Source of the DNA: Pleodorina starrii
Lineage: Eukaryota; Chlorophyta; Chlorophyceae; Chlamydomonadales; Volvocaceae
Direction of reading: 5' to 3'
Length of the DNA stretch: 64,000 nt
Assembly: GCA_030267565.1 (NCBI GenBank)
Contig: BRXU01000010.1
Span: 3,034,501-3,098,500, forward strand
In this document: piece by piece, positions 40,695 through 51,910 of the stretch
Position numbering within the stretch: position 1 is the stretch's first letter
Layout: each line of letters starts with the position of its first letter
Position numbers and translations under genes: made by a program
The notes under the pieces: model-generated
Database searches by the model: none
What the model was told of the DNA's origin: nothing
Seen by the model: only the letters and a program-made list of their open reading frames with translations

Positions 40695-41197
40695 TGACGG
40701 AAGAGCACGCGCCTTTGGGAGACGAGCTACACAGCTCTCTCCTAGGGCGACCTGGGCACGATGTCCTCCTCGGAGGACGGATTACCGAAACGGATCACCG
40801 AAAGAACTTACAAAGACTGCGTCACGCGGTCTGTCAATCGCGGATCTGTGACTGTATGCTACTTAGAGTCTTAACACTGCAAAGTGCGAGACACAGATAA
40901 GGTGTCTCGCACGGCCGCCGGACTATAACAAGCCTGCGCAATGCACTTTTCGTACCTCCAGGGGAACCCGCACTGTATTGCTTCTTGCTCAGTCGGGGCC
41001 CCGTACAATGACAACAAATAAATGTAATATCAACAAAGTGTCGACGACTCAGGCGTCGCACGGAAACGGTGCACGGAAGCTGATCCGAAGGGGCCACACC
41101 CAACGGCTCCTAACTAACCGACAATGGTTCTTAGTAATCAGCCAACGATTCTCAGTATCTGCCGCGTTCTATGGCAATCACACGAGATAGCGTGACA
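40695..41197 (-). mobile_element. Element D 5' terminal repeat A1 (503 bp)
   Basis: TGTCACGCTATC at 41197 to TCTTCCGTCA at 40695 (minus). Nearly identical to A2 (24862-25364). It lacks the 52-bp B segment present at the 3' end. Right flank GGCA matches the left flank of the whole block. Confidence 0.75.
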
Positions 41198-41936
41198 GGC
41201 AACCGCCGCAGCGAACCGGGGAAAACAAGCCCCCCCCGCCGGGGAGCACCAGAGAGAACAAAAAACCCACAGCAAGCCCGAAGAGAACCCCGCACCACCG
41301 AAAACACCTCCCGGAGCCACAGAAGGGAGGCCCCGCAAGACAGCAGCCCCAAGCCGCACCGCTCTCCCAAGACACCCCACCCCGCAGGGACCGCACTCCC
41401 ACGGCCCCCCGGCTCCCAAGAACCCCCACGGACGCAGCAGGGGCAGCGCCGCCTGGCTGGAAGCCAGGGCACAAGCACGCCGGCGACAAGACTCCCGCAG
41501 ACCCCACCCTGGGGGGGTCCCCTCCAGACAGCGACCCCCAATCCCCACCTCCCTCCCCAGTCCCCCCCGCGCCAAGCGCACCCCACTCCCAAGACCCCCG
41601 GCCCCCAAGAGCCCCCTGAAGGCCGCAGGGACAGCACCGCCGGGCCAGAGACCAGGGCACGGGCGTGCCAGCGACAAAACACCCACAGACCCCACACAGG
41701 GGACGTCCCGTCAAGACAGCAGCCCCCGAACCGCACCTGCCTCCCACGGCAGCCTGCACCACACCAACCCTGCTCCGAAGCCCCCCCCACCCCCAAGACA
41801 CCCTCAGGCCCCACCCACAGCAAGCCCCGCACCGCACCCCCCTCCCTAGGCAACCCGCACCACTCTCCCCCCACCCTCAAGACCCCTCACACCCTAAGAA
41901 CCTCAGACACCGAGACCCCCGACACCCAACCCCCGC
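41198..41936 (-). mobile_element. LINE-A proximal 3'UTR
   Basis: Cytosine-rich on the plus strand, non-coding, containing repeated CCCAAGACACCC and GGCAAGACAGCAG blocks. The same sequence recurs in the LINE fragments at 21313-21509, 49273-50028 and 51201-51900. Its distal continuation is at 24314-24809. Confidence 0.8.
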
Positions 41937-44900
41937 TCACGACTGCCCCGGCTGCCCTGTCAGCTGAGCTGCTGCCTGGCTGGGCTGGGTGCGGATGGCT
42001 GACCCGGTCGGGGAGACCTGCTGAGCTGCCTGGGCGACCCCGGCGGACACCTGTGGCGCTGGGACCGGGGTCACCAGGGACAGATGAACCTGCAGACGCG
42101 GGCTGCTGCCAGCCACCCGCTGTACTGAGCAGAGGACGCCTTCATGCGCCCAGGAGGCTTCGAAGGCATCCAAGCGGCCGGGCTTTAGCTGCACCGTGAT
42201 GTGGCCCCGTGGCAGCCCCGCCAGAGTGTCCTCGGAGAGCGCCGCCATGCTGAAATGTGCCCTCATGAGTCGCTGCAGCTCTCCAATGATGCAGCCCACC
42301 ACCGTGGCCGACGGATGGTCATCAGGCTCCGCCCTGTGGTAGTGGCCCCAGACTGCCCACAGCCACGTGGCTCGAAGGGCCGCCCACAGCAGCTGCAGCC
42401 CAGGGCGGGTGGGGTAGGCCGGCCACCCTCCCGGCCAGTCCCCCAGTAGCACAGCCGGCTGGCTAAAGGGCAAGTCCGCGGCTCCGGAGACTGCCGCCCA
42501 CAGCTCTGCCAACCAAACCCGAGCTGCGGTGTAGGCCCCGCACTCCAAGAAGACGTGGGTCAGGCTGGCGACATGCGGGCCGCTGACCACCGAGCAGCTA
42601 GGAGCAGGGCAGTGGGCACGCTGCGGCTGACCTTTGGAGGCCAGGTACACCCCGCACGGGAGCCGTCCATGGTGCAGCCGCCAGGCTAGCGCCTTGGCCC
42701 GGTTGCTTGCGGGGCAGTCCCACAGCCGCTGCCAGGCCCGCTGGCGGTCGAGGGGAGACATGCCAGCCGGGCCATCAGCTGCCTGGTCGGAGGGTCCGAG
42801 TGCTCCGGGCCCGGGCTATCAGCTGCCTGACCCGCCTCCGGTGCCGGCCCAGTGGGTGCCGACGGTCCGGCGGCAGCGCTGGGGTCCTGCTGGTGCGGTG
42901 CCACATGGCGGCTGCCAGGCTGGCTGACCGGGCTTGCAGCGGCCGAGGGCAGTGATGGGGGGGAGGAGCGGGGCCGCATCCAGCCGGGGCTGGGCGTGGG
43001 GTTCATGGCAAACCACCGGCTGCGGCTGGGTGCTTGCTGAGCCAGCCAGTGCTGGTGCCAGCGGGCCTCCTGTTGCTGGAGCTGTCTTTGCGGCTGCTCG
43101 GACCACGCCGCTGGCATGAGGGGCCCCTTGTCCTGGTCCCGGCCCCAGCTGTGACCGCGGGTGGTGAGGCGGTAGCGCACCTCACTCACTGTGTAGTGGG
43201 TTAGGGGCAGCACACCGTGGCCGTGGCTGAGGGGGTAGCACTGGACCGAGTCCCAAAGCCCCAGCAGCTGGTATTCCACTGGCCATGAGGAGGCTCGTTG
43301 GGCCGGGGACGCCTCGTTGTATCGCTGATGGCCCTCCAAGGTCCAGTGTCGGCGCGGCTTGCGGCCCGGCAGCACGCAGGCAGCAGGCCAGTCTGTGTCC
43401 CCTGCTGCTCCGGCATGCTCGCTGTCCGGGGGCACCAAGCGGCCGTTGGGCAGGACAGCCCACAAGACTCCCGCCCGTAGGGCTGCGTACCCGGCTGCCG
43501 TCGGGCGACAGGAGCCAGTCGGGCGCCGGCGGCAGTTCGGGGTCCAGGGTCGGCTGGTTCAGGGTCGGCTGGCAGCAGCCTCCGCCAGTCAGCTGGGATG
43601 GCCCCAAGGACCGCCTGCATGAGTGGTTCGTGCTGGGTCATGGGCGACGCTGCACGGAGCTCGGCCAGGGTGTGGGGGCCCAGGTGGGCGTTCCCAGCCG
43701 GCGGGGTGAAGGGCTGATCGGTGGCGGGGTCACACAGGGCTGCGTTGAAGAAGAGGGGCTCATGCAGGATGGCACGTGCGTCCGTGGTCTCTGGGTAGGC
43801 CAGCCGGGTCGGGAGCGAGGAGCGGTAGGACTGCACCAGGCTGGCAATGAACGGAGGCAGGCTGGGGTGCGGGTCCACCGTGCCATACACCCAGCCCCAC
43901 CCAGTGGTCCCATCTGGCCTGTACTCGTCGAGCAGACCCCGCATGATCTGTTTCCATGGCTGCTGGCCGGGCTGAGCGAGCTGGGCGAGGGGCTTCGCAT
44001 GCAGGGCGACCATGAAGACGTCGAGGTCGCGGTGGCCAACACCGCCACAGTCGCGATCCTGGCAAGCGATCTCCGGGCCAGGCTTCAGCAGGGCCCGTCC
44101 ATGGCACACCAGGGACGCGTCTTCCTCCAGGAGCGACCAGGCCACAAAGCCGTCGATATGCTTGCGTAGTGCCGCCAGCTGGGGTGGGGTGGGGCGGACG
44201 ATGGAGAGGTGGTAAGCCAGGGTGTTCCCCAGCACCTGTTTGGCCACATGCACCCGGCCCACGAGGCTGAGGCCATGTCGCCGCCACACATGGCCGAGAC
44301 GCTGGACCCGCTGAATTCTGCTGGTGTAGCAGAGCCGCGCGGCCTCCGCCGGGTCCAGAGTGAGGGGGATTCCCAGGTGGCGTGGGGGTTCCTCACCGGG
44401 AGCTGGAAACTCGCACCGGTGGCGGCGTTGGGCCCCACCACCGGCTCGTGGGCACCCAGCACCATCCCCTTCCCCTTGCTGGCATTGACCCGTGCGTTGC
44501 TGGCCCGGCAGAACAGCTGGACTGCCGCGGTAGCGACCTCCCCATCCCTGTCGACATTGCTGACCGTGAGCACCGTATCGTCCGCGTGGTGGGTGACAGG
44601 GGGGGCTGGCACGTTGTTGGGGAGGGTGGGGGTGCTGAGGGCGTTGGTGCTGCGCAGGTGGTGCAGGTACGAGGTGAGGGGTTCCAGCTGCATGACCCAC
44701 AGGACGGGCGACAGGGTGCTGCCCTGCTGAAGGCCGTTGCGGACCGGGAAAGGTGCTGACCGGTGCCCATTGACCACCACCCGGGAGGAGCCATCTGACG
44801 TGAGCAGGCGCAGCCAGCGCTGTGTGTGCTGACCAAAGCCCATGGCCTCGGCCACCCGGTAGGGCCAGGGGCGATGGACCCGGTCGAAGGCCTTCTCGAT

Positions 44901-46821
44901 GTCGAGCATGATGAGGGCTGCTGGTTGCTGTGAGTGTCGCACCCACTCCGCCAGGGCTAGGTGGTACAGGGTGTTGTCCCGGATGTCCCGGCCGCTGACG
45001 AAGGCCGTCTGCAGCGGGTCAATCAGGTAGTCCAGCGCCGGTTGTAGGCGATTGCTGATGGCCTTGCATACAAGCTTGTAGTCGCATTGTAGCAGGGTGA
45101 TGGGCCGGTAGCTGCTCAGGCTGGGCCGGGGCAGGCCTTTGCCTTTGTAGATGAGAGTGATGACCCCTTCACGCCAGCTGAGCGGCAGGGAGTCAGCAGC
45201 AGTGGCCCCGGACTCCACGGATCCCTGGGTGAAGGCTGTGTTGGCTGCGGCGAGCAGCAGCGGGCCCAGCAGCGGCCACAGCACCCGGTACACCTCATAA
45301 GGCAGGCCGTCCGAGCCAGGGGCGGTGCCATTCAGACAGGACGACAGAGCAGCCGCAACTTCGTCCAGCTGCAGCTCGCCGGCGGCTGGGGCTGCATCGG
45401 CAGCTTCCCGGAGGGGCTGGGGGAGCCGACGTCGGAGGCGCTGCAGGAGCTGGTCTTGGGCTGTCAGGTCCACCTGCTCCACCCGGATCAGACCCGTGGG
45501 GCTGTCACTGCTGTACATGGCGTGGGCCGCGGCTGTGATAGCGGCGGCCGCACCCGGGTCGCTGAGCGGAACCGGGAGGGGCTGACCCGGAACTGAGAGG
45601 TGGGTGACTGGCTCCCGGGTGCGCACCTCGCGTCCCAGCTGGTGGAACCAGCCGGTACCCTTGTCGCCATGCTGCGTGTACGCGGCGTCCAGCGCTGCTG
45701 TGCGGCGGATGGCGGCCTGTTTGACTGCCGTGGTGAGCTGGCTGCAGGCCTGTGCTGCCAGGGCGCCGGCGTCAGGTCCGGGCACAGCATGCTGCATGGC
45801 TGCCAGGGCTGCACACGCAGCGTGTTTGGCTGCCCTCAGGCTGGCGGCCTGGTCCTTCAGGTGCTGTCTGTGGAGGTGATCGGCTGCACTGCGCAGGCGA
45901 CCTTTCAGACATTCCCACACCTCACGCGGGTCAGCAGCTGTGTCCTGCTGCTGGACGGTCTGGATTGCCTGCTCCACTGCCGACTGCAGGCGGGGCAGCA
46001 GGCTGGGGTGGTACAGCAGGTACGTGGGGAACGCCCAGCTGCTGCGGCCGAGGGTGGGGAGCCCTGGCAGCGCCAGCTCCAAGAGCACCCCATGATGGTC
46101 CCCCGGGGCGCCTGGCACCACCCGAATAGCTGTCACGTACTGCTGCAGAGGTTGGCTAATGAGCCAGCGGTCCAGGCGTGCCACCGGCGGCCTGGTGGGT
46201 GAGGCCGGGTGTGTGAAGCGCCCCCCCACACCGGAAGACAGCCAGGGGTCGACCAGATTGGCCCCGTTGACCAGGGCCTGCAGTGCGGGCCTCCCGCCGG
46301 CCCGATGGGCAGACGGTTGGGCCTCGTCACCCGCATGCAGGACGCAGTTAAGGTCGCCTCCAAGCAGAATGTGGCGGTCTGTCTCGAGGTATGGCTGCAG
46401 GCTTTGGAAGAACTCTGGGCGGCTGACGGCCACCGACGGGGCGTAGATGCATAGGAGGCGTAGGCGAAGGTGGAGGACATCCCAGTCCCAGCAGCAGACA
46501 CGGCCGGCTGTGTCCGAGGTGTACGGGTGCTGCACACAGCCCGGAAGGCTGATCCCTGGCCGCGCCAGGATGGCTGCCCCACAGCTGAGGTCCGTCCCCG
46601 GGCTGTAACCCCATTTGCCCCGCCAGGGGGCCCCCGGGCCGCTGCCTCGTTGTAAAACTGACTGCTTTGCTGCCCAGTTTCGCCTCCTGCACGAAGGTGA
46701 CATCCGGGTTGCCTGCGACCTGCTGTTGGTAGCAGAGCAGCCTGGAGGTTCGCGCCCGCCCAAGCCCATTGACGTTTACGGTCAGGAGCTTGAAGGTGGG
46801 CGCGGTCCCGTGGGCCGTCAT
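41937..46821 (-). pseudogene. LINE-A ORF2: endonuclease, reverse transcriptase, zf-RVT
   Basis: ATG at 46821 (MTAHGTAPTFKLLTVNVNGLG). APE-type endonuclease: LLTVNVNGLG (Asn), FVQEAKL (Glu), LCIYAPS, LLGGDLNCV, ARLDRWLIS, PGDHHGVLL. RT: FVSGRDIRDNTLYH, LIMLDIEKAFDRVHR (catalytic Asp), NGLQQGSTLSPVLW, HADDTVLTVSN. Long linker (HVWRRHGLSLVGRVHVAKQVL, typical of L1-type elements). The C-terminal zf-RVT-like domain has RAWQRLWDCP, KALAWRLHHGRLPCGVYL, HCPAPSC and HVFLECGAYTAARVW, ending at 41937. It nicks DNA and copies LINE RNA at the target. Frameshifts near 46650-46690, 44400, 43450 and 42760 make it non-functional as read. Confidence 0.9.
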
Positions 46822-49268
46822 GGCTGCGCGCCACGCGCCGCCCGTCGGGAGGGGCGGCCGGCGTGGCGGGCGGTTTGGGCTCGGGCCTGCTGCAGTTGGC
46901 CCAGGGCAGCAACGATGAAGGAGCGCACGTGCCCGCGGGTGGGGTGCAGGCCTGGCAGGAATGGGGCCAGGGAGCGCAGATGGTCATGGTAGACCTTCAA
47001 AAAGGCGCCGGTGGAGCTGTGATTGCCGGTCTGAGCTTTGAGGGCGGGCTCCAGGGCTGACTGGGCCGCTGCCATCACCACAGGCAGCACACGCGGGCAC
47101 CGCGGGGACAGCCAGCTGTGGTTCTCACGCAGGAGGAGGGCGTCCAGTTCCATTGCGCCGAGGGGTGCTGGGGGCGACAGGTCCAGCTGGTCCCGGCGGC
47201 AGAAGGCGACCACGACTGGGCGGGGGTCGACGAGCTCAGGAGACTCCAGTCGGGGGTGGTGGCGGATGAAGAGCTGTCGCAGAACCGCCTGGAAGGCGAC
47301 GGACGAGCAGGCGGGGTGGGGGCATGCCGCGAAGTAGTCCACGAACTGGTCGTGGTATCCAGCCGCAAGGGTATCTGCGGGGGGGGCCCACTGGCTGGGC
47401 GTGGTTGGGATCAGGCTGGCGGCCCGCAGCACGTCGAGCTCCGCGTCCGGCAGTCCCAGTCCAGGGACATTGCTGGTGCCCAGCGGGGGCTGGGTTGGAG
47501 GGCTGGCAGCCTGTGCTGTGGGGCTGAGGGCGGTCGGCTGGAGCGGCGGGCCGCGACCTGCCCGGCCGAGGCTGGGCGCCGGCTGGGGGGGCAGCCCGAG
47601 CCCCCCTTCCCCCCCGGGGCCGTGGTGGCCAGCAGTGCCTGTGGGCTGAGCCTGGGGCGGCGGCTGGGTCAGCGTGGGGCCAGCTCCAGCAGGCAGGGCT
47701 GCAGCCGCAGGCGACGAGGGCTGCGTGGGCCCGCCCCCTTGCCGAGGTGGGGTCGACGGACTGGTGGTGGCGGGTGAAGTAAGGTGTCCGGTTGTCGCCA
47801 CCACCGCCCGGTGCTGCCGGCCTGGGGAGAGGTGGGGGCCCTGGAGGGGCCCTGCTGCCCCTGGGGGGGGGGGCCCACTGGGGCTGCCCTGGGGGGCCCC
47901 TGGGGGGACCGCCATCGTGGCCAGCTCGGCCTCAGGGGGGGAGAAGGTGTCGCAGATGGGGGTGTTGGGGCCCTGGCCCTGGGGGTTGGCGCCAACCCCG
48001 GCCCGGGGGTATGGGGAATGGCGCCGGTTCTGCGCGTCCTGGACGGTCTGCAACACAGCTGGGAGGCTGTTGGGGCTGTCCGGGGCATCCACCAGCTGGG
48101 GCCGGCGCCACCATGCCTGGCCATCAGCCATCCCAGGGGAGGTAGGGCTGAGGGCAGCCGAGGCAGGGTTGGGGGCTTGGGGCTGGGGGCTGGCCACCCC
48201 CAAGGCGGCCGGCCTCCCGAGGGCCGGGGCGGCTGATGGTGCGGGCTCGGCGGCTGGGTGAGTGTCGTCCCCTGCTGCTGGTGCGCCAGGCGCCTCCTGC
48301 ACCGCTGGTGTGTGCCCTGCAGCGGGCGCTGGTGGTGGTTCGGCCACGGGAGCTGCTGGTGAGTCGGTCACTGGCGCGTCGCTCAGACCGAACACGGAGA
48401 TGCGAACAGTGAGCTGGTCGATCAAGAACGACCGAGGGAGGGAGAGGAGGTGGGGGTCCGACGACGGAGCGGCCATGAAGGCGACCAGGTGGGACGCATC
48501 AGGCCCACCTGGTCGCCCACCAGGACGCCTGGCGGGCGTCCTGGCGTTCCGGTGCAGGTCGTGCCGTCGCCCAGCACTTCCCCCACAACCAGGTCCCGCC
48601 CTTGGGAGGGGGTAGATAGCTGCCAGGCCCGCGCAGCTAAGCAGGGCCCCGGTGACCCCTTCGAGGGCATAAGTGCCGGGGAGCCCTTTGATGAGGAGCT
48701 TGTGGCTGTGCGGGAGTGCCAGGTTGTAGTATGGCTGCACCGCGACCTCGATGGTCGTCCCCTGGAATGCGACCGGCAACGAGGACCGCCGGAGGAAGGC
48801 CCCCGCCGCGTTCTCTGCTCGCAGGCCGGGTGCTGGGTTCAGCACCACCCCCCGGTGGCGCCCTTGGCCGAGGAGGTTGATGCTGACGAAAGTGCCTGGG
48901 CTGGCGGTCATGGCGGCCTGGACGGCTGCATTGCACCACGCTTCCCACACCGCGTCGTCAGCCGCCTCCCGGGGGGCGGCGGCCCCTAACATCAGCTTCG
49001 GGGCCACCCGGCAGTCGCTGGTGTGCAGCTCAGAGGACAGGGCAGTCCCTGGAAGCTCCCGCTGGAGCTCAGCACGCCAGGCTGGCAGCTGCTGTGCGGG
49101 GGCGATCTCCCACGAGGTGGCGGCGCCCCCCGGGGCCTGCTTGCGAGCCCGGACTGAAGCTGGCAGGCGTGCTGTGAGGGAGGCCGCATACCGGGCGGAC
49201 CGGGGAAGCTGACAGTTGGAGGCCGCACAGCGAGGGGGGCCCTGGGGGGTGTCGTGCAAGACTGCCAC
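46818..49268 (-). CDS. LINE-A ORF1 (816 aa), open frame
   Basis: Single open frame from ATG 49268 to TGA 46818. Residues about 95-235 form a conserved block (AVWEAWCNAAVQAAM, HRGVVLNPAPGLRAENAAGAFLR, HKLLIKGLPGTYALEGVTGALLSCAGL) also found in fragments at 55909 and 51930. Its beta-alpha layout may be an RRM-like RNA-binding fold. The centre (about 300-620) is Pro/Gly/Gln-rich and low complexity. The C-terminus is conserved (AGYHDQFVDYFAACPHPACSSVAFQAVL, WLSPRCPRVLPVV, FLKVYHDHLRSLAPFLPGLHPTRGHVRSF) and ends in a basic tail (GRPSRRAARG). A RRHDLHRNARTPARR stretch near 250 looks out of register, so a compensated frameshift is possible. Stop overlaps ORF2 start as ATGA. Confidence 0.7.
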   Translation of the reverse strand: MAVLHDTPQGPPRCAASNCQLPRSARYAASLTARLPASVRARKQAPGGAATSWEIAPAQQLPAWRAELQRELPGTALSSELHTSDCRVAPKLMLGAAAPREAADDAVWEAWCNAAVQAAMTASPGTFVSINLLGQGRHRGVVLNPAPGLRAENAAGAFLRRSSLPVAFQGTTIEVAVQPYYNLALPHSHKLLIKGLPGTYALEGVTGALLSCAGLAAIYPLPRAGPGCGGSAGRRHDLHRNARTPARRPGGRPGGPDASHLVAFMAAPSSDPHLLSLPRSFLIDQLTVRISVFGLSDAPVTDSPAAPVAEPPPAPAAGHTPAVQEAPGAPAAGDDTHPAAEPAPSAAPALGRPAALGVASPQPQAPNPASAALSPTSPGMADGQAWWRRPQLVDAPDSPNSLPAVLQTVQDAQNRRHSPYPRAGVGANPQGQGPNTPICDTFSPPEAELATMAVPPGAPQGSPSGPPPPGAAGPLQGPHLSPGRQHRAVVATTGHLTSPATTSPSTPPRQGGGPTQPSSPAAAALPAGAGPTLTQPPPQAQPTGTAGHHGPGGEGGLGLPPQPAPSLGRAGRGPPLQPTALSPTAQAASPPTQPPLGTSNVPGLGLPDAELDVLRAASLIPTTPSQWAPPADTLAAGYHDQFVDYFAACPHPACSSVAFQAVLRQLFIRHHPRLESPELVDPRPVVVAFCRRDQLDLSPPAPLGAMELDALLLRENHSWLSPRCPRVLPVVMAAAQSALEPALKAQTGNHSSTGAFLKVYHDHLRSLAPFLPGLHPTRGHVRSFIVAALGQLQQARAQTARHAGRPSRRAARGAQP

Positions 49269-49272
49269 CGGA

Positions 49273-50209
49273 CTGTGGGAGTTTCATCGCTGGCACGCAC
49301 GTGCCCTGGCCTCCGGCCCAGCGGCGCTGTCCACGGGGGTTCTTGGGGGTCGGGGGGACTTGGGAGTGGGGTTCACGCAGCGCGGGGTGACTGGGGAGGG
49401 AGGTGGGGCTCGGATGTCGCTGTCTGGAGGGGACGTCCCCAGGGTGGGGACTGCGGGAGTCTTGTCGCCGGCACGCTTGTGCCCTGGCCTCCAGCCAGGC
49501 GGTGCTTTCGGACAAACCCCAGGGCCGGGCAAAGGCCCCAACAGCGACCACAACGAGAACACAACCACAACCTGCACAACCTCAACAGCCAAGGGGCGAA
49601 ACCTACACCCAGGGCGACAGCAACAGGAACGGCAAACAAAACCGGGCAACCGCCGCACGGAACCAGGGCAAACAAGCCCCCCCCCGCCGGGGAGCACCAG
49701 AGAGAACAAAAAAACCCACAGCAAGCCCGAAGAGAACCCTGCACCACCGAAAACGCCTCCCGGAGCCACAGAAGCAGTAGAGGCGGCGCCACACGAGCAC
49801 ACCGGAGACAAACAACCACCGGCCCCACCCTGAGGGCGTCCCCGCAAGACAGCAGGCCCCAAGCCGCACCGCTCTCCCAAGACACCCTGCCCCGCAGGGA
49901 CCGCACTCCCACGGCCCCCCGGCTCCCAAGAACCCCCACGGACGCAGCAGGGGCAGCGCCGCCTGGCTGGAAGCCAGGGCACAAGCGCACCGGCGACAAG
50001 ATTCCCGCAGACCCCACCCTGGTCGCCCAAAAACCACCGCAAGGAGCCGAAGAGAGAGAAAAAACCAAGCAACACTTAAACTCGCAGGCAGGACAGGGAC
50101 AGGGACGGGGGCAACAAGAGGCCAGGAACCTCTGCTGCACGGGTGGCACACACGGCCACCCCTACCTCCAAGACACCGAGGAGGGAACCGAAACCAACAC
50201 CAGGGCCCA
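49273..50209. mobile_element. LINE 3'UTR fragments in alternating orientation
   Basis: 49273-49505 matches the LINE 3'UTR in plus orientation (ACTGTGGGAGTTT, CCTGGCCTCCRGCC, compare 51339-51400). 49509-50028 matches it in minus orientation (compare 20797-20930 and 41200-41500), and 50029-50209 is another minus-orientation distal part with the ACCACCGCAAGGAGCCG block. Frames of 100-350 codons cross it but change register freely and match nothing. Confidence 0.65.
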
Positions 50210-51908
50210 ACAGCCAGCCTGGCAGCCGCCCTGCGACACCACACCAGCACGACCCCAGCGCTGCCGCCGGACCGTCGGCACCCACTGGGCCGACACCGGA
50301 GGCGGGTCAGGCAGCTGATAGCCCGGGCCCGGAGCACTCGGACCCTCTGACCAGGCAGCTGATGGCCCGGCTGGCATGTCTCCCCTCGACCGCCAGCGGG
50401 CCTGGCAGCGGCTGTGGGACTGCCCCGCAAGCAACCGGGCCAAGGCGCTTGTCTGGCGGCTGCAACATGCCCGGCTCCCGTGCGGAGTGTACCTCGCCTC
50501 CAAAGGTCAGCCGCAGCGTGCCCACTGCCCTGCTCCTAGCTGCACGCTGGCCAGTGGCCTGCATGTCGCCAGCCTGACCCACGTAATCTTGGAGTGCGGA
50601 GCCTACACCGCAGCTCGGGCCTGGCTGGCAGAGCTGTGGGCGGCAGTCTCCGGGGCCGCAGACTTGCCCTTCAGCCAGCCGGCTATGCTCCTGGGGGACT
50701 GGCCGGGAGGGTGGCCGGCCTACCCCACCAGCCCCGGGCTACAGCTGCTGTGGGCGGCCCTTCGAGCCACTTGGCTGTGGGCAGTCTGGGGCCACTACCA
50801 CAGGGTGGAGCCAGATGACCATCCGTCGGCCACGGTGGTGGGCTGCATCATTGGGGAGCTGCAGCACCTCATGTGGGCACATTTCAGCATGGCGGCCCTT
50901 TCCGAGGAGACCCTGGCGGGGCTGCCACGGGGCCACATCACGGTGCAGCTGAAGCCCGGCTGCTTGGATGCCTTCGAAGCCTCCTGGGCGCATGAAGGGG
51001 TCCTGTGCTCAGTACAAAGGGTGGTGGGCAGCAGCCCGCGTCTGCAGGTCCATCTGTCCCTGGTGACCCCGGTCCCAGCACCTCAGGCGTCCGCCGGGGG
51101 CACCCAGGCAGCACAGCTGGTCTCCCCGACCGGGTCAGCCATCAGCACCCAGCCCAGCCAGGCAGTAGCTCAGCTGACAGGGCAGCCGGGGCAGTCGTGA
51201 GTGGAGTGTTGGGGGTCGGGGGTCTCGGTGTCTGAGGTTCTTAGGGTGTGAGGGGTCTTGAGGGTGGGGGGAGAGTGGTGCGGGTTGCCTAGGGAGGTGC
51301 TGTGTGGGGCTTGCTGTCTCGAGGGGACGTCCCCAGGGTGGTGACTGTGGGAGTTTTGTTGCTGGCGTGCTCGTGCCCTGGCCTCCAGCCAGGCGGCGCT
51401 GTCCCTGCTGTGTCCGCGGGGGTTCTTGGGAGTTGGGGGGACTTGGGAGTAGGGTTCCAGCGGTGCGGGGTGACTTGGGAGGGAGGTGCGGTTTGGGTCT
51501 GCTGTCTTGTGGGGACGCCCCCAGGGTGGGGTCGGTGGGTGTTTGTCTCTGGTGTGCTCGTGCGGCACCGTCTCTGCTGCTTCTGCAGTTCTGGGAGGTG
51601 GTTTCAGTGGTGCGGGGTTCCCTCAGGGCGTGCTGTTGGGTTTTTTCCTCTGATGCTCCCCGGCGGGGGGGGCTTGTTTGGCCTGGTTTGTTGTGGCGGT
51701 TGCCCGGTTGTGTTTGCCGTTTCTGTTGCTGTCGCCCTGGGTGTAGGGTTCGCCCCTGTCTGTTGAGGTTGTGCAGGTTGTGGTTGTGTTGTAGTTGTGG
51801 TAGCTGTTGGGGCCTTTTCCCGGCCCTGGGGTGGCTTGCCGGTCTTGCTCGGCTTGTCCGTTGGGCTTCGCTTTCCCCATCCTTGTAACGTCCCTCGCAG
51901 AAAAAAAA
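50210..51908 (+). mobile_element. LINE-B 3' portion with A-tail
   Basis: Plus-strand LINE copy containing the end of ORF2 (to 51200), complete 3'UTR and the terminus TTGTAACGTCCCTCGCAG followed by A8 (51901-51908). 5'-truncated at about 50210, the usual outcome of incomplete target-primed reverse transcription. Confidence 0.85.
50376..51200 (+). pseudogene. LINE-B ORF2 C-terminal zf-RVT domain (274 aa)
   Basis: Starts MSPLDRQRAWQRLWDCP; KALVWRLQHARLPCGVYL, HCPAPSC, HVILECGAYTAARAW, then AELWAAVSGAADLPFSQPA and a C-terminal part ending AVAQLTGQPGQS. About 90 percent like 42761-41937, and intact over its length. zf-RVT domains follow RT in plant and algal L1-type proteins and probably bind nucleic acid. 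As a 5'-truncated copy it lacks RT and endonuclease. Confidence 0.85.
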
Positions 51909-51910
51909 CC

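Larger units (their letters stand above)
24810..41197 (-). mobile_element. Element D: 16.4-kb gypsy-type insertion in LINE-A (with nested elements)
   Basis: The block begins (minus strand) TGTCACGCTATC at 41197 and ends GGCGTGACA at 24810, giving 8-bp inverted termini. GGCA flanks both sides (24806-24809, 41198-41201) where the uninterrupted LINE has it once. Coding order on the minus strand is zinc knuckle, Gag/protease-like, RT, RNase H, then (after element C) integrase, PHD finger and a C-terminal tail. Element C occupies about 28534-36800 and TRIM-2 27420-27900. The terminal repeats are A1 at the 5' end but B1-GC-A2-B2 at the 3' end. No part is intact. Confidence 0.65.

Noticed and set aside
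41152..41880. Gly-rich ORFs in both strands of the LINE 3'UTR
   Set aside because: Same non-coding 3'UTR blocks appear in all frames in other copies. No start context or conserved frame.
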